Position numbers and translations under genes: made by a program
Part shown: piece after piece, positions 43,795 to 52,263 of the stretch
Layout of the letters: each line of letters begins with the position of its first letter
Position numbering within the stretch: position 1 is the first letter of the stretch
Notes under the pieces: generated by a model
Seen by the model: only the letters and a program-made list of their open reading frames with translations
What the model was told of the DNA's origin: nothing
Database searches by the model: none
Source of the DNA: Actinopolyspora mortivallis DSM 44261
Lineage (GTDB): Bacteria > Actinomycetota > Actinomycetes > Mycobacteriales > Pseudonocardiaceae
Direction: 5' to 3'
Assembly: GCF_000384035.1 (NCBI RefSeq)
Contig: NZ_KB913024.1
Coordinates: 4,069,162-4,133,161 of the forward strand
DNA length: 64,000 nucleotides

Positions 43795-45672
43795 TCAGGC
43801 CGGGCGGTCCCGTAGCTCGCGGATGCGTTCCAGCAGCGTCGTCACCTTCTCCCGGCCGGTGGTCAGCTCCTCCAGCCGCCGGTTGACGGTGCTCAGCCGC
43901 CGCTCCCGTTCGGCCGAGTCCAGCTTCAACGCCCGGTCGACCTCGCGCAGCTCGCCCTCGATGGCCTCGACCCGCCGGTGCAGCGCGTCCTCCAGCGCCA
44001 GGGAGAGCTGCTGCTCCGCCTCGATGAGCTGTTCGGAGACCGCCTGTTCCAGCGCCGAGCGCGACTCGGCCACGGCCTCGGTCAGCCACTGCTTCAGGTG
44101 CTGCTTGTCGGCGGCGTGTCTGCGGGTGCGGGCCATCCACCACCCGGCGCCCAGCCCCAGCGCGAGGGTCAGCGGCAGCACCACCGGGTTCAGCACCCCC
44201 ACTCCCAGCCCGGCCAGCGGCAGGGCGGCGGCCCGGCCCACACCGAGCCCGCCCGAAACGCCCATGAACACCAGCAGCCGGTCCTCGGCCGTGGCCGGAC
44301 GTCGATCCGGGGGGCGTGGGGCGACCGGTGCCCGTGGTCCCCGGGCGAACTGGGAACGGACCACTCCCAGTTCCTCGGGGGTGAACAGCTCGGCCAGGCA
44401 CGCTCGGGCGAGTTCGTCCAGCCGACGGGACAGCAGGGTGGAGACCCGGCCGGAGACCAGCCGCAGCGCCGCGTCCACCTCTCCGGGCAGCCGTTCCAGC
44501 CGCGTCCGGTCGGCGGAGTCGATCTCGCGGCGGAACCGGTTGTGCACCTCGCGCATCCGGTCGGCCACCTCGTGGTTGGCCTCCACCCGGGCCCGCTGGA
44601 TCCGCGTGCGCAGCCGCACCTGCCAGCCCCGGGTGGAGGACCTGCGTTCGGCGGTCAGCTCCTCCCGCCTGCCACGCAGCGACTCGATCTCGTGTTCGGC
44701 GCGGGTCAGCCCCCTGCGTTCCGACTCCAGTGTGGACACCTGTTCGTCGAGCACTGTGGACAGTCCGCGCAGGGCGTTGGCCTCGGCCAACATGGCCGAG
44801 CGGTTCGCCAGTCTGGTGCGCAGCTCCTCGCGCAGCTCCTCCACCCCGCAGCGTCGCCGCAGCAGCTCCGCCGCCTCGGCATCGGGGGCCCGTGTGGCCA
44901 GCTCGGCCAGCCGCGCCGAGACGGGGTGGAAGGGGGCGGCGGCGAAACGCGGGGCGTGGGTGGCCAGCAACTCCCGGTCGGCCTCCAGCACCCGCCGCCA
45001 TTGCGGATGGCGGTCGGTCTTGGTCAGCGCGAACACCACGGTCTCCACGCGGTCGCTCACCCGGCGCAGGAAGTCCAGCTCGGCCCTGCCCAGCGGGGCC
45101 GAGGCGTCCACCACGAACAGCAGCGCGCTGGCCGAGGCCGCCGCCTCGGCGGCCAGCTCGCCGTGGGCGGAGTCGAGCCCACCCACACCCGGGGTGTCGA
45201 CCAGCTCCACGTCCTCCAGCAGGCCCAGCGGGGCCGTGACGTCGAGGTAGTGGGGCGGAGGTTCCCCCTCGGGGGGTTCTCCGTCGTCGGTGGCCCGTCG
45301 CCGCAGTTCCTCCACGGGGAAACGAACGGACTCGCGGGACGGGTGACACGCCCGGCCCGCCCACTCGGGACCGTGTCGGAACCACAGGTAGGTGGCGGTG
45401 CCCGCCGCCGCGTCCACCGGCGAGAGGCCCGGCGTGTCCAGCAGGGCGTTGACCAGCGCGCTCTTGCCCCGCTTGGTCTCGCCGAGCACCACCACACCGG
45501 GCACCGACCCGCGCGCGGCGCGGATCTTCTCCACCCACTCGGCGGCCTCCGGATCCGTCTCGCGCAGCAGCGCGACGAGCGCCTGACGGGTCTGTTTGAC
45601 CTGCGTGGGAAGCTGCGTGGCCGCCACCAGCTCGGCGTTGGGCAGTTGGTCCAACGGGGACTGCGAGGACAT
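43795..45672 (-). CDS. Bacterial dynamin-like GTPase (larger partner)
   Basis: 625 aa membrane-remodelling GTPase. The P-loop is GETKRGKS near residue 64, G3 is DTPGVGG, and G4 is TKTD. A long helical stalk follows with coiled coil (ESERRGLTRAEHEIESLRGR). Two hydrophobic stretches around 470-510 (PLAGLGVGVLNPVVLPL) form a membrane paddle. Resembles mycobacterial IniA/IniC and Streptomyces DynA/DynB. It is the third gene of a dynamin/GrpE/dynamin set. Confidence 0.88.
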   Translation of the reverse strand: MSSQSPLDQLPNAELVAATQLPTQVKQTRQALVALLRETDPEAAEWVEKIRAARGSVPGVVVLGETKRGKSALVNALLDTPGLSPVDAAAGTATYLWFRHGPEWAGRACHPSRESVRFPVEELRRRATDDGEPPEGEPPPHYLDVTAPLGLLEDVELVDTPGVGGLDSAHGELAAEAAASASALLFVVDASAPLGRAELDFLRRVSDRVETVVFALTKTDRHPQWRRVLEADRELLATHAPRFAAAPFHPVSARLAELATRAPDAEAAELLRRRCGVEELREELRTRLANRSAMLAEANALRGLSTVLDEQVSTLESERRGLTRAEHEIESLRGRREELTAERRSSTRGWQVRLRTRIQRARVEANHEVADRMREVHNRFRREIDSADRTRLERLPGEVDAALRLVSGRVSTLLSRRLDELARACLAELFTPEELGVVRSQFARGPRAPVAPRPPDRRPATAEDRLLVFMGVSGGLGVGRAAALPLAGLGVGVLNPVVLPLTLALGLGAGWWMARTRRHAADKQHLKQWLTEAVAESRSALEQAVSEQLIEAEQQLSLALEDALHRRVEAIEGELREVDRALKLDSAERERRLSTVNRRLEELTTGREKVTTLLERIRELRDRPA

Positions 45673-45681
45673 GGTCCGGTG

Positions 45682-46110
45682 TCAGGGCTCCGCCGTCTCG
45701 GTGCTTGGGCTCGTTCCGGGGCTGCCCGCCGTCGCGGCCGGGCCACGGGCATCGTCCCCCTCGCCGGTGCGTTCCCGTTCCGGGGCCGGGTCCAGGCGGT
45801 AGACCGTCACCACCGGGGGACGCACCATGCGGCCCCGGTCGGCGAAACCGAGCGTCTCGGTCTCGGCGACCAGCCCGTCCAGGGTGTGGTCGGCGGTGGC
45901 GACGACGCCGCCCGCCTCGTGCCGCGCCGGATCGAACGGCTCGCCCCTCGGGCGCAGGGCGGTCACCCCGACCGAGTCCAGCCCCTCCTCCAGGCGTTCG
46001 GTGACCCCGGTGCTGCGTGCCCGGTCGAGGGCGTACACGCACAGCCGGATCAGCGTCTCACGTTCGGAGACCGCCCGTTCCAGTGGATCGGCGAGTGGTT
46101 CGTTGCTCAA
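45682..46110 (-). CDS. GrpE-like nucleotide exchange factor domain protein
   Basis: 142 aa, TTG start at 46110 with GAAGG upstream. The C-terminal core shows GVTALRPRGEPFDPARHEA followed by MVRPPVVTVYR, the beta-domain of GrpE that contacts Hsp70. The long N-terminal helix pair of housekeeping GrpE is short or missing. It sits nine bases before the larger dynamin gene. In other actinobacteria such proteins accompany dynamin and Hsp70-like genes; no Hsp70 is present here. Confidence 0.8.
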   Translation of the reverse strand: MSNEPLADPLERAVSERETLIRLCVYALDRARSTGVTERLEEGLDSVGVTALRPRGEPFDPARHEAGGVVATADHTLDGLVAETETLGFADRGRMVRPPVVTVYRLDPAPERERTGEGDDARGPAATAGSPGTSPSTETAEP

Positions 46111-46251
46111 AGCTGGCCTTCTGTACTTCCGATGTGGACCTCTGCCGTGCGGGACAACCCCACGGCGGGAAAGGGACTCCCCGACGGTTTCGACGCGCTC
46201 ACGGGCCGTTCGGTTCCACCGGAGGGGTGAACGCCGTGCCTACGGCGCCGC

Positions 46252-47790
46252 TCACCCGCTCGTGCCCCGGAGTTGGCGCCAGATCAGGAAGTAGGCGCGG
46301 TGCACCACGTGGGCCACCCGGCTCTGCGCCGGCGTGGATCCGAGGGAGGCGAAGGAGCGCCACCAGCGCGCTCGCTGTAGGGCGAACTCCCGCATCCGCT
46401 CCGCGGAGGCGCCGGGCATCCCGAGCCGTTCGGCGAAGTCCTCCGAGGAGCCCAGCCGCAGCACCTCGTCGAGCAGGTCCGCCGGAAGCTCCACCTCGCC
46501 GGAGGAGACCGTGGTCAGCGCCTCCAGCAGCCTCAGTTGGTGCGCCTGCGGCTGGGTGAGCAGCGCCTCGATCCCGTCGTGCAGCATCCGCCGTTCCCGT
46601 TCCCCGGCCCGGCAGCGGGCCACGGCGGCCAGCGAGGCCAGCCCGGCCGCCGCCTTGATGCCGTCGGCCCGGCCCCGGAACACCGAGTTCACCCGCGCGC
46701 GCAGGGCGGGCAGGCCCGAACGCCGCCGCAGCGCTTCTCTCAGCCGTCCCGCCGTGACCGTCGGGTCGGCCTCGATCTCCTCCAGCGCGCACCGGATCCC
46801 GTAGAGGTCGAGCAGCCGCAGCAGCCGTGTTCGCGTCTCGGTGGGCACCGGGCACTCCCACTCGGTGAACAGTTCGCCGGAGAGCAGCATGGTCCGCCTG
46901 GTGGCGGGGTCCATCCGGGCCAGTTGGTGCAGCGCGGTGGCGTCCGCGTCGGTGAACTCGGGGCTCTCGGCGGTTTCGGCCAGCAGCGCGATCAAGGGGA
47001 CCACGTCGGTCACTTTCGGGCCGAGTCGCCGGGCCTGTTCGGCGGCCAGCGCCTCCGCCGAGGTCCAGGGGTCTTCCTGGCCGTCGCCCGCCGAGCCCGG
47101 TTCGACGGTGTCGGCCTTGTTCAGCACGCCCACCGCGTTGGCCGGGCCGGCGGGACGTTCACCGGTGGCGGCTGCGAAGGTGTCCAGGGCGTGCCGGTCG
47201 TCGGCCCGCGCCGACTGGGTGAGCACGTAGAGCACGGCCTCGGCGCCCAGCACGGCCCGCCGCGAGACCGGGTCGAGCCGCTCGCCGGGTGGTGTCCGCT
47301 CGGCGCCGAGCACGGTTTCCGTGCGGGCCACCGAGGACTCGTCCGGCGAGCCCAGCCCGGGGGTGTCGATCACGGTCAGGTCGCGCAGCACGGCGTTGGT
47401 CAGGTACACCTCGACGTGCGAGACCCGTTGCCGGTCCACGCCGAGGTCGGCGGGCACTGTCGCCTGTTGGGTGAACGGCAGCGTGTGTGTGGTGCCGTCG
47501 AGCAGCACCACCTCGATCCGGTCCACCGTCCCGTAGCGGAAGCGGGTGACCACCCGGGTGCACTCACCCACGTCGGTGGGGGCCACGTTCCGCCCGATCA
47601 GCGCGTTGACCAGAGTGGACTTGCCCGAGGCGACCCGGCCCACCACCGCCAGTTGCAGGGGGGCACTCAGCCGTTCCAGCACCTCGTCCACCCCGGCGGC
47701 GGCCTCCGCGCCGAGGCGGGGGCGCAGTTCCGTGCACAGCCGGGCCACCGCCGCCGACAGCGGCCCCCGTACCTGCTGCTGAACGGTCAA
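46252..47790 (-). CDS. Bacterial dynamin-like GTPase (smaller partner)
   Basis: 512 aa from the TTG at 47790 (AAAGGAC five bases upstream); upstream codons in the open frame look non-coding. The P-loop is GRVASGKST, G2 Thr lies in GECTRVVTRF, G3 is DTPGLGSP, and G4 is NKAD. A helical stalk follows, with no strong membrane segment. It likely pairs with the larger dynamin, as in IniA/IniC or DynA/DynB pairs that act at septa or membranes under stress. Confidence 0.88.
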   Translation of the reverse strand: MTVQQQVRGPLSAAVARLCTELRPRLGAEAAAGVDEVLERLSAPLQLAVVGRVASGKSTLVNALIGRNVAPTDVGECTRVVTRFRYGTVDRIEVVLLDGTTHTLPFTQQATVPADLGVDRQRVSHVEVYLTNAVLRDLTVIDTPGLGSPDESSVARTETVLGAERTPPGERLDPVSRRAVLGAEAVLYVLTQSARADDRHALDTFAAATGERPAGPANAVGVLNKADTVEPGSAGDGQEDPWTSAEALAAEQARRLGPKVTDVVPLIALLAETAESPEFTDADATALHQLARMDPATRRTMLLSGELFTEWECPVPTETRTRLLRLLDLYGIRCALEEIEADPTVTAGRLREALRRRSGLPALRARVNSVFRGRADGIKAAAGLASLAAVARCRAGERERRMLHDGIEALLTQPQAHQLRLLEALTTVSSGEVELPADLLDEVLRLGSSEDFAERLGMPGASAERMREFALQRARWWRSFASLGSTPAQSRVAHVVHRAYFLIWRQLRGTSG

Positions 47791-47894
47791 CCCCGGTCCT
47801 TTTCGCCCGTGCCTCCGCGCCGCCTCCTCGACGGCGGGGCAGAGTCTAGCGCCGCGGGGGCGTGGCCCGGTTTTGCCTAGAACCGGCCCACCAC

Positions 47895-47923
47895 GGACCG
47901 TCCCCGCGCGTGCGGGGAGCACC
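47895..47923. repeat. Single type I-E CRISPR-like repeat
   Basis: A 29-base unit beginning GGACCGTCCCCGCG and ending GCGGGGAGCACC with a CCCCGC/GCGGGG hairpin, the length and form of actinobacterial type I-E repeats. No second copy lies within one spacer length. It could be an array relic or a terminator hairpin. Confidence 0.45.
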
Positions 47924-47964
47924 ACCGCCGTCTGTGTCCGCACGTGGTGGGATACAGGCGGCGG

Positions 47965-48417
47965 TCAGATCCATTGGCCGAGTTGCCAGTGGATGCAGGT
48001 GGGGCGCCTTCCGGTGTGGCAGTACTCGGTGAGGGCGTGGCGGGCTTGGTCCAGCGGGATCGAGGCCGTGGCGGGGAAGAACAGCTGACCTTCGGGGTCG
48101 AACAACAACGGGGGTGTGTCCTCGGTGGCGTGGGGGTTGTAGGAGTCGGCGAGATCCTGCTGTTCCGGTGTGCCGTCGTGGTAGCTGATCGCGGCCCACC
48201 CTTCCGGATGTGTGCTGATCCTGAGTCGGTGTGGTGGGAATTCGTCACCCGCGCCGTCGTCGCTTTGGCGACACGGGCGATCCCAGGAGTAGACCTGCGA
48301 GTGGGGTGTATCGAGAACAGCGTCGATGATCTCGGTGATCTCCTCGGGAGTGCGGGCGTAGTGGAACCGGTGGCCGAGGATGCCGGTGACGACCGGAAAC
48401 GGTGTGGTGGTGGTCAT
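47965..48417 (-). CDS. Imm1-family immunity protein
   Basis: 150 aa from the ATG at 48417, which overlaps the toxin-remnant stop (ATGA) and has GGAGAGG upstream. The pattern of the actinobacterial Imm1 family is visible: an N-terminal helix block (TPEEITEIIDAVLD), a strand region, LRISTHPEGWAAISY, then SIPLDQARHALTEYCHTGRRP and a terminal CIHWQLGQWI. Imm1 proteins neutralise DddA-like deaminase toxins by blocking the active site. The intact frame behind a broken toxin suggests retained protection against relatives. Confidence 0.82.
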   Translation of the reverse strand: MTTTTPFPVVTGILGHRFHYARTPEEITEIIDAVLDTPHSQVYSWDRPCRQSDDGAGDEFPPHRLRISTHPEGWAAISYHDGTPEQQDLADSYNPHATEDTPPLLFDPEGQLFFPATASIPLDQARHALTEYCHTGRRPTCIHWQLGQWI

Positions 48418-48918
48418 GGCCGGGCCTCTCCGTGAACAGTGACGGGATGCTGTGTTCCGGGTTCCCAGACGACCAGTGTGGACCCACGGGGCAGGATGGC
48501 GCGCACTGCTACGAAGCACCGTTGTTGCCCGGTGCACATGTCCTTGTTCAGTACGATGACGCCGTAGGTCTGCACGGTCTCGCGCATCCGTCGGGCGTGT
48601 TTCGTTGTCGGTGGGCACACGCGGCAGGGCCGAAGGATGCGGCAGGCTGGGCGGGGCCTCGGTGTTCACGCCGAGGGTGGCGAGACAGTTCACCAGGTGT
48701 TCTTGGGACTGCCCGCACAGCCCCAGGACTTCGTCGACGAGCTCGCGGGTTCGCTGGAACAGCGGCAGCGCCTGCCGTGTGTCCTCGTTCGTGCTGGTTC
48801 CGGCCGGTTGGTGCAGTTGCCTGCCGAGCTCGTCCAGCCTGGTCCGGGTGTCCTGAAGCCCCTCGGTGGGTGCGGTGTCGAGGATCCGCTGTAGCCGGGC
48901 GCTGATCTCCTCAAGCAT
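48414..48918 (-). pseudogene. Degraded DddA-like (SCP1.201) cytosine deaminase toxin
   Basis: Frame one from 48918 encodes a helical N-domain (MLEEISARLQRILDTAP) and a Pro-rich linker. Past about 48630 the recognisable toxin end lies in another frame: ARRMRETVQTYGVIVLNKDM, then CTGQQRC and AVRAILPRGSTLVVW. This matches the zinc-binding CxGxxxC and LPxGSTL of SCP1.201-like deaminases. The upstream HxE catalytic motif is missing; the aligned residues are P-P-T. Most of the deaminase domain is deleted, so the toxin should be inactive. Confidence 0.7.
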
Positions 48919-48948
48919 CACCGGCGGGTTTGGCGGGAAGGCCCGACA

Positions 48949-49326
48949 TCAGCCCGCGTGCGCCTGGGGCTGGTGGTGGGGGCACTGGAGAGGGGTCAGC
49001 GGGTCGAGGTGCAGATAGGTCGTCCCGTCGGGGGTGTGCACGGTGGCGGCCACGGGGTGTCCGGCGGCCAGGGCGGCGGTGGCCGGGCAGGAACAGTCCC
49101 GTGGTCGCGGACCCTTCGGAAGGGGAGCGTTCCACCGCACTGTGAGGGCCCGCTGCCGGTAGCCGGCGAGGGTGTCAGTCAGCCAGGCGGTCCCGTCCTG
49201 AGGGGTGAGTGTCACCGCTTGCAGGGGGTGGCGTCTGCGGTGGGTGCTGGTGGTGGCGGTGGTGGTGACGAAGGCGTGCCAGTGCAGGCCGCGCTCGCGC
49301 CAGGCGGTGGGCAGGTACTCACTCAT
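48949..49326 (-). CDS. Small protein of the accessory island, unknown
   Basis: 125 aa, ATG at 49326 with AGGAGA upstream. Soluble, rich in Thr, His and Pro, with WRERGLHWHAFVTTTATTST near the start and paired Cys (CSCPATAALAAGHP). No family was recognised. It precedes the toxin remnant by about 30 bases on the same strand. Confidence 0.55.
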   Translation of the reverse strand: MSEYLPTAWRERGLHWHAFVTTTATTSTHRRRHPLQAVTLTPQDGTAWLTDTLAGYRQRALTVRWNAPLPKGPRPRDCSCPATAALAAGHPVAATVHTPDGTTYLHLDPLTPLQCPHHQPQAHAG

Positions 49327-49368
49327 GGGGGTGTCTCCTGGGAGGTTCGAGGAGGGGAGCCGGTCGGG

Positions 49369-49692
49369 TCAGGCGAGGTGGACCGCGATCGCCAGCAGGG
49401 TGAGTTCGAGGGTGTAGACCACTGGTAGAGCTAGGCCGAGGGTGGTGGTTTTCTTGGTGTGCCATCCGCCGAGGCGGAGTCCGGCGAGGCCGGTCCGCCA
49501 GGTCAGACAGTCCAGCCCGGCCAGTAGGGTGTGCTGGCCCAGCTGGATCTGGCCCGGTTGGGTGAGGTGGCCGAGCAGGTCGGCCAGCAGGAGCACGGTG
49601 ACCCAGGTGTTGTAGGCGAAGCCGGCCACGGCCAGGCCTGCTCCGGTGCATTCGCGCAGCAGGATGGTGGTCACCGGAGACCGAGAGGACAT
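49369..49692 (-). CDS. Small membrane protein of the accessory island
   Basis: 107 aa, ATG at 49692 with GGAAGGAA upstream. Apolar segments cover residues about 16-42 (LAVAGFAYNTWVTVLLLADL) and 84-107 (LGLALPVVYTLELTLLAIAV). No family was recognised. Confidence 0.6.
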   Translation of the reverse strand: MSSRSPVTTILLRECTGAGLAVAGFAYNTWVTVLLLADLLGHLTQPGQIQLGQHTLLAGLDCLTWRTGLAGLRLGGWHTKKTTTLGLALPVVYTLELTLLAIAVHLA

Positions 49693-49824
49693 AGGAGGTT
49701 TCCTTCCACCAGGTAGGGAATCCCCGGCCGGGCAGCTTCAGGACCCGGGGTGGCCGCCCGGCCGGGGTGGTGCCGCCGAAGCCAGGGAGGGGGCGGGGCT
49801 CCGGCGGCGGGTGTGTGGGCTGGT

Positions 49825-50267
49825 TCAGCTCAGGTGGTGCTCTGCCGTGCGGGGGTGGGGGATGAGTCCCGCCGGGTGCGGGCCGGTGTGGGGTGTGGGG
49901 TGTGGGGTGGTGATGTGTCGGAGGCGTGCTGAGGGGATGGGGCGTGGGGGTAGGTAGTCGATGGCGTGCAGGCATGGCCCGCATATCGCGTGGTGGGGTT
50001 GCTGGGGTGGGTCGTAGCCGGAGTGGCTGTGGTGAGGGTTGTGGACGGTGTGCCCGCAGGCGCCGGTGGCCCGGTGGCTGTGGGGGCTGACGAATTTCTC
50101 GCTGGCGTGCCAGCGTGATTCCCGGCGGCCGACGAACCAGGTGCGGTCCAAGTCCGGCTGCTGGTGCAGGCGTGGGAGTTCGGCCGTGGTGGGGGCGGCA
50201 TCGCCAGCCATGCCAGCACCGCCGTGAGGGTCGTCAGCAGGGCCAACGCCTGGGTCAGTTCGGCCAT
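49825..50267 (-). pseudogene. Membrane-anchored Cys/His protein with apparent frameshift
   Basis: ATG at 50267 follows GACAGGAGACCGTC, a strong site, and opens a membrane helix (ALALLTTLTAVLAWLAM). Beyond about 50200 this frame turns low-complexity, while the neighbouring frame becomes protein-like: RTWFVGRRESRWHASEKFVS, then GACGHTVHN and AICGPCLHAIDYL, a likely zinc site. Joining the two gives a sensible anchored protein, so an indel near 50200 is likely. Confidence 0.5.
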
Positions 50268-50661
50268 GACGGTCTCCTGTCGCTGCTCGGAACGGGGCCG
50301 TGAGGCGGGAAAGAACGCGGGTGAGCATGGTGGTCGCCTCGGGGGAGGTCGGTGGGAAACGGCGCGTGTCGAGCCGGGCCAGCTCGCACAGCCAGGGTTC
50401 GTAGGTGTTCAGCGGGCTCGCCAGGGGGCGGTCACTGGCCGCGATCAGAAAGCACAGACATTCCGGGCAGTAGTGGTGCCAGCCCGGCACGATCCGTTGC
50501 GGGGGCTGCTGCGGCAGCCGGATGCGAACCCCGCAGAAACAGGCCAGCAGCCCGCGCCCGGCCCGAGCACACGCCTGGCGCCGCCGCATACCGGTGGCGT
50601 GGATGATCCGGGAGTCGGTGGCGACCACGAAGCGGCAGCGGGACTCACTCGGCCACGGCAT
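50190..50661 (-). CDS. Cys-rich small protein, C-terminus uncertain
   Basis: ATG at 50661 opens MPWPSESRCRFVVATDSRII, then CARAGRGLLACFCGVRIRL and HHYCPECLCFLIAA, with Cys pairs that suggest a zinc ribbon. The frame continues without a stop into the next gene (open to 49825). The likely real end is near the start of that gene, so the 3' limit given here is approximate and depends on the suspected indel. It overlaps the end of the 50645-50926 gene by 17 bases. Function unknown. Confidence 0.45.
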
Positions 50662-50926
50662 GGGTCACCACCCGCCCCCGGAGGCCGGCCACCGCGATCG
50701 TGTAACAACACGGGGCACACACCTCGGGCTCGGCCTCACACTCAACAAGGCCGGTGATGGTGGCCAACTCAAGCCGCACCAGACACAGCGTCAGCACCCA
50801 CGAGCTCGTATAGCTGGCCGGGTGGTGTTCGAGCGCGTGCAGCCGGGGTGTCTGCCCCCACCGGTGGTCGGCCTCGATGGGGGCCCGCACCAGAAACACC
50901 GGACTCCGCGGAGACAACGGCCGCAT
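50645..50926 (-). CDS. Small protein of the accessory island, unknown
   Basis: 93 aa from the ATG at 50926; a GTG at 50986 is an alternative without a better ribosome binding site. SWVLTLCLVRLELATITGLV is moderately apolar and VECEAEPEVCAPCCYTI holds four Cys. No family was recognised. Confidence 0.45.
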   Translation of the reverse strand: MRPLSPRSPVFLVRAPIEADHRWGQTPRLHALEHHPASYTSSWVLTLCLVRLELATITGLVECEAEPEVCAPCCYTIAVAGLRGRVVTHAVAE

Positions 50927-50986
50927 GTCACACCACCCCCAGCGCAGGGTGGTGGTGGCCCCACCGAACACGACGCGTCCTGACAC

Positions 50987-51421
50987 GCGTCACACCAAGC
51001 GCTAACATGACCAACGCTCCCCTTCAGGAGAAACGGCTGACGGAGCACCCCCGCGTGATGCTTGCCGGCTTGCACGCGGGAACCAGCCCGCTCGTCCGGT
51101 GGCGGCCACCACCGGACGAGCGGTCGAAGGTGCATCCACTTTGCCCAGTGAGGGCCAGGGTGGCGCCCCTTTCTTCTCTTACGGACGACCGGAGCACGCT
51201 GTCTGGTCCTTGTTCGTTTCTGCCCTGGAGCATCTTCGGGACACCTGGCGCCATGGAGCGTTGAACACCGCGCTCACACCAGCGGAAGCATGCACAACAG
51301 CAGTCACGGTGACCTCCAGACAGTCATATACAGTCATGTCTAGTCGTCTATGTAAGTAGTACGATACACACCTCTAGACGAGTTTTCAATCTGCCGAGAC
51401 TGCCCTGTTCGGGTGAAGAGT
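50987..51421. other. Intergenic region with a large stem-loop and a possible 42-codon ORF
   Basis: A 15-base perfect stem lies at 51088-51102 and 51109-51123 with a six-base loop. On the minus strand a GTG at 51307 with GGAGG five bases upstream opens a 42-codon frame to 51179; its product is not recognisable. The 51310-51375 patch is AT-rich and shares the pattern AAGT-N2-TAC-N-ATACAC with the GntR promoter. Confidence 0.4.
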
Positions 51422-52198
51422 TCAGCGAGCGGGGAAGTCGTACTCCAGGACGAAGGCGGGAGCCGCCTTGACCGTGTCGCACACCTCGACCGCGCGGCCC
51501 CGAGAGTCGTATGCGGTACGAACCACACGCATAACCGGCACCGAGGTTCCCAATCGCAACAGGTCACGTTCCCGCTCTGTGGGCATACGAGCGGTTACCT
51601 CCTCGGTGAAATGCTCAAGAGTGTGTCCTGCGTCCTCGATACGAGCGTAGATACCACCCGGCCCGGTGTCCGTTTCCGCTATTCTCGTACCTTGCCCGAT
51701 ATCTCCGGGTATGTACGAGACGGCGATCTCCACCGGAACACCGTCCGACAAATAGCGACGAGAACGAACGATAACGATCTCGTTTTCGGGAATCCGCAGG
51801 CGTTGTTGAATCTCGACGCTCGGGTGTTCTTCGGTGACGCGAATACTGTCCACCGAAGGGACAGCTCCGGATTTTTCGGACTCGGCCAGGAAGGCGGCCT
51901 TCCCCTGATCCCGATAGCGACGAGCGAACCGGTCGGAGGCCAGGCGTCGAACGGGAACCGTACGACGCACGAAAACTCCGCGGCCCTGCTCCGAGACAAC
52001 CAGGCCTTCGCTTTTGAGCTCCTGCAACGCCTGGCGTGCCGTCATACGGGCCACACCGTAGTGTTCCATCAGCCTCGCCTCGGAGGGAAGTTTCTCCCCC
52101 GCGACCAAGCGAGCGGACCGGATCAGAACTCGGAGATCATCAGCGATCTGCTTGGAGGGGGAACGATCGCTTGTGCGGTCAATCGCGCCCAGTTGCAC
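51422..52198 (-). CDS. GntR/HutC-family transcriptional regulator
   Basis: 258 aa from the GTG at 52198, five bases after GGAGG; a TTG at 52222 is less likely. The N-terminal winged helix has LPSEARLMEHYGVARMTARQ and GRGVFVRR. The C-terminal UTRA domain (about 90-250) shows VRSRRYLSDGVPVEIAVSYI and SVPVMRVVRTAYDSRGRAVE. It is divergent from a NUDIX gene 65 bases away, a frequent actinobacterial pair. GC content is lower than in the flanking core genes, consistent with acquisition. Confidence 0.88.
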   Translation of the reverse strand: MQLGAIDRTSDRSPSKQIADDLRVLIRSARLVAGEKLPSEARLMEHYGVARMTARQALQELKSEGLVVSEQGRGVFVRRTVPVRRLASDRFARRYRDQGKAAFLAESEKSGAVPSVDSIRVTEEHPSVEIQQRLRIPENEIVIVRSRRYLSDGVPVEIAVSYIPGDIGQGTRIAETDTGPGGIYARIEDAGHTLEHFTEEVTARMPTERERDLLRLGTSVPVMRVVRTAYDSRGRAVEVCDTVKAAPAFVLEYDFPAR

Positions 52199-52263
52199 GT
52201 ACACCTCCAGACGTCCAGACAAGTGCTACTATACACGGCGGAAACGTTTTCCGGGAGGCCGCC
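52199..52263. promoter_or_regulatory. GntR/NUDIX divergent promoter
   Basis: Contains GTCTGGACGTCTGG direct repeats (minus strand) and TATAGT, a -10-like hexamer for gntR. The segment 52219-52236 matches 51352-51369 at 13 of 18 positions, so both may bind the GntR protein. Confidence 0.45.

Noticed and set aside
45682..46110. Housekeeping grpE of the dnaK operon
   Set aside because: No dnaK or dnaJ adjacent, the long helix is reduced, and it is embedded between dynamin genes.
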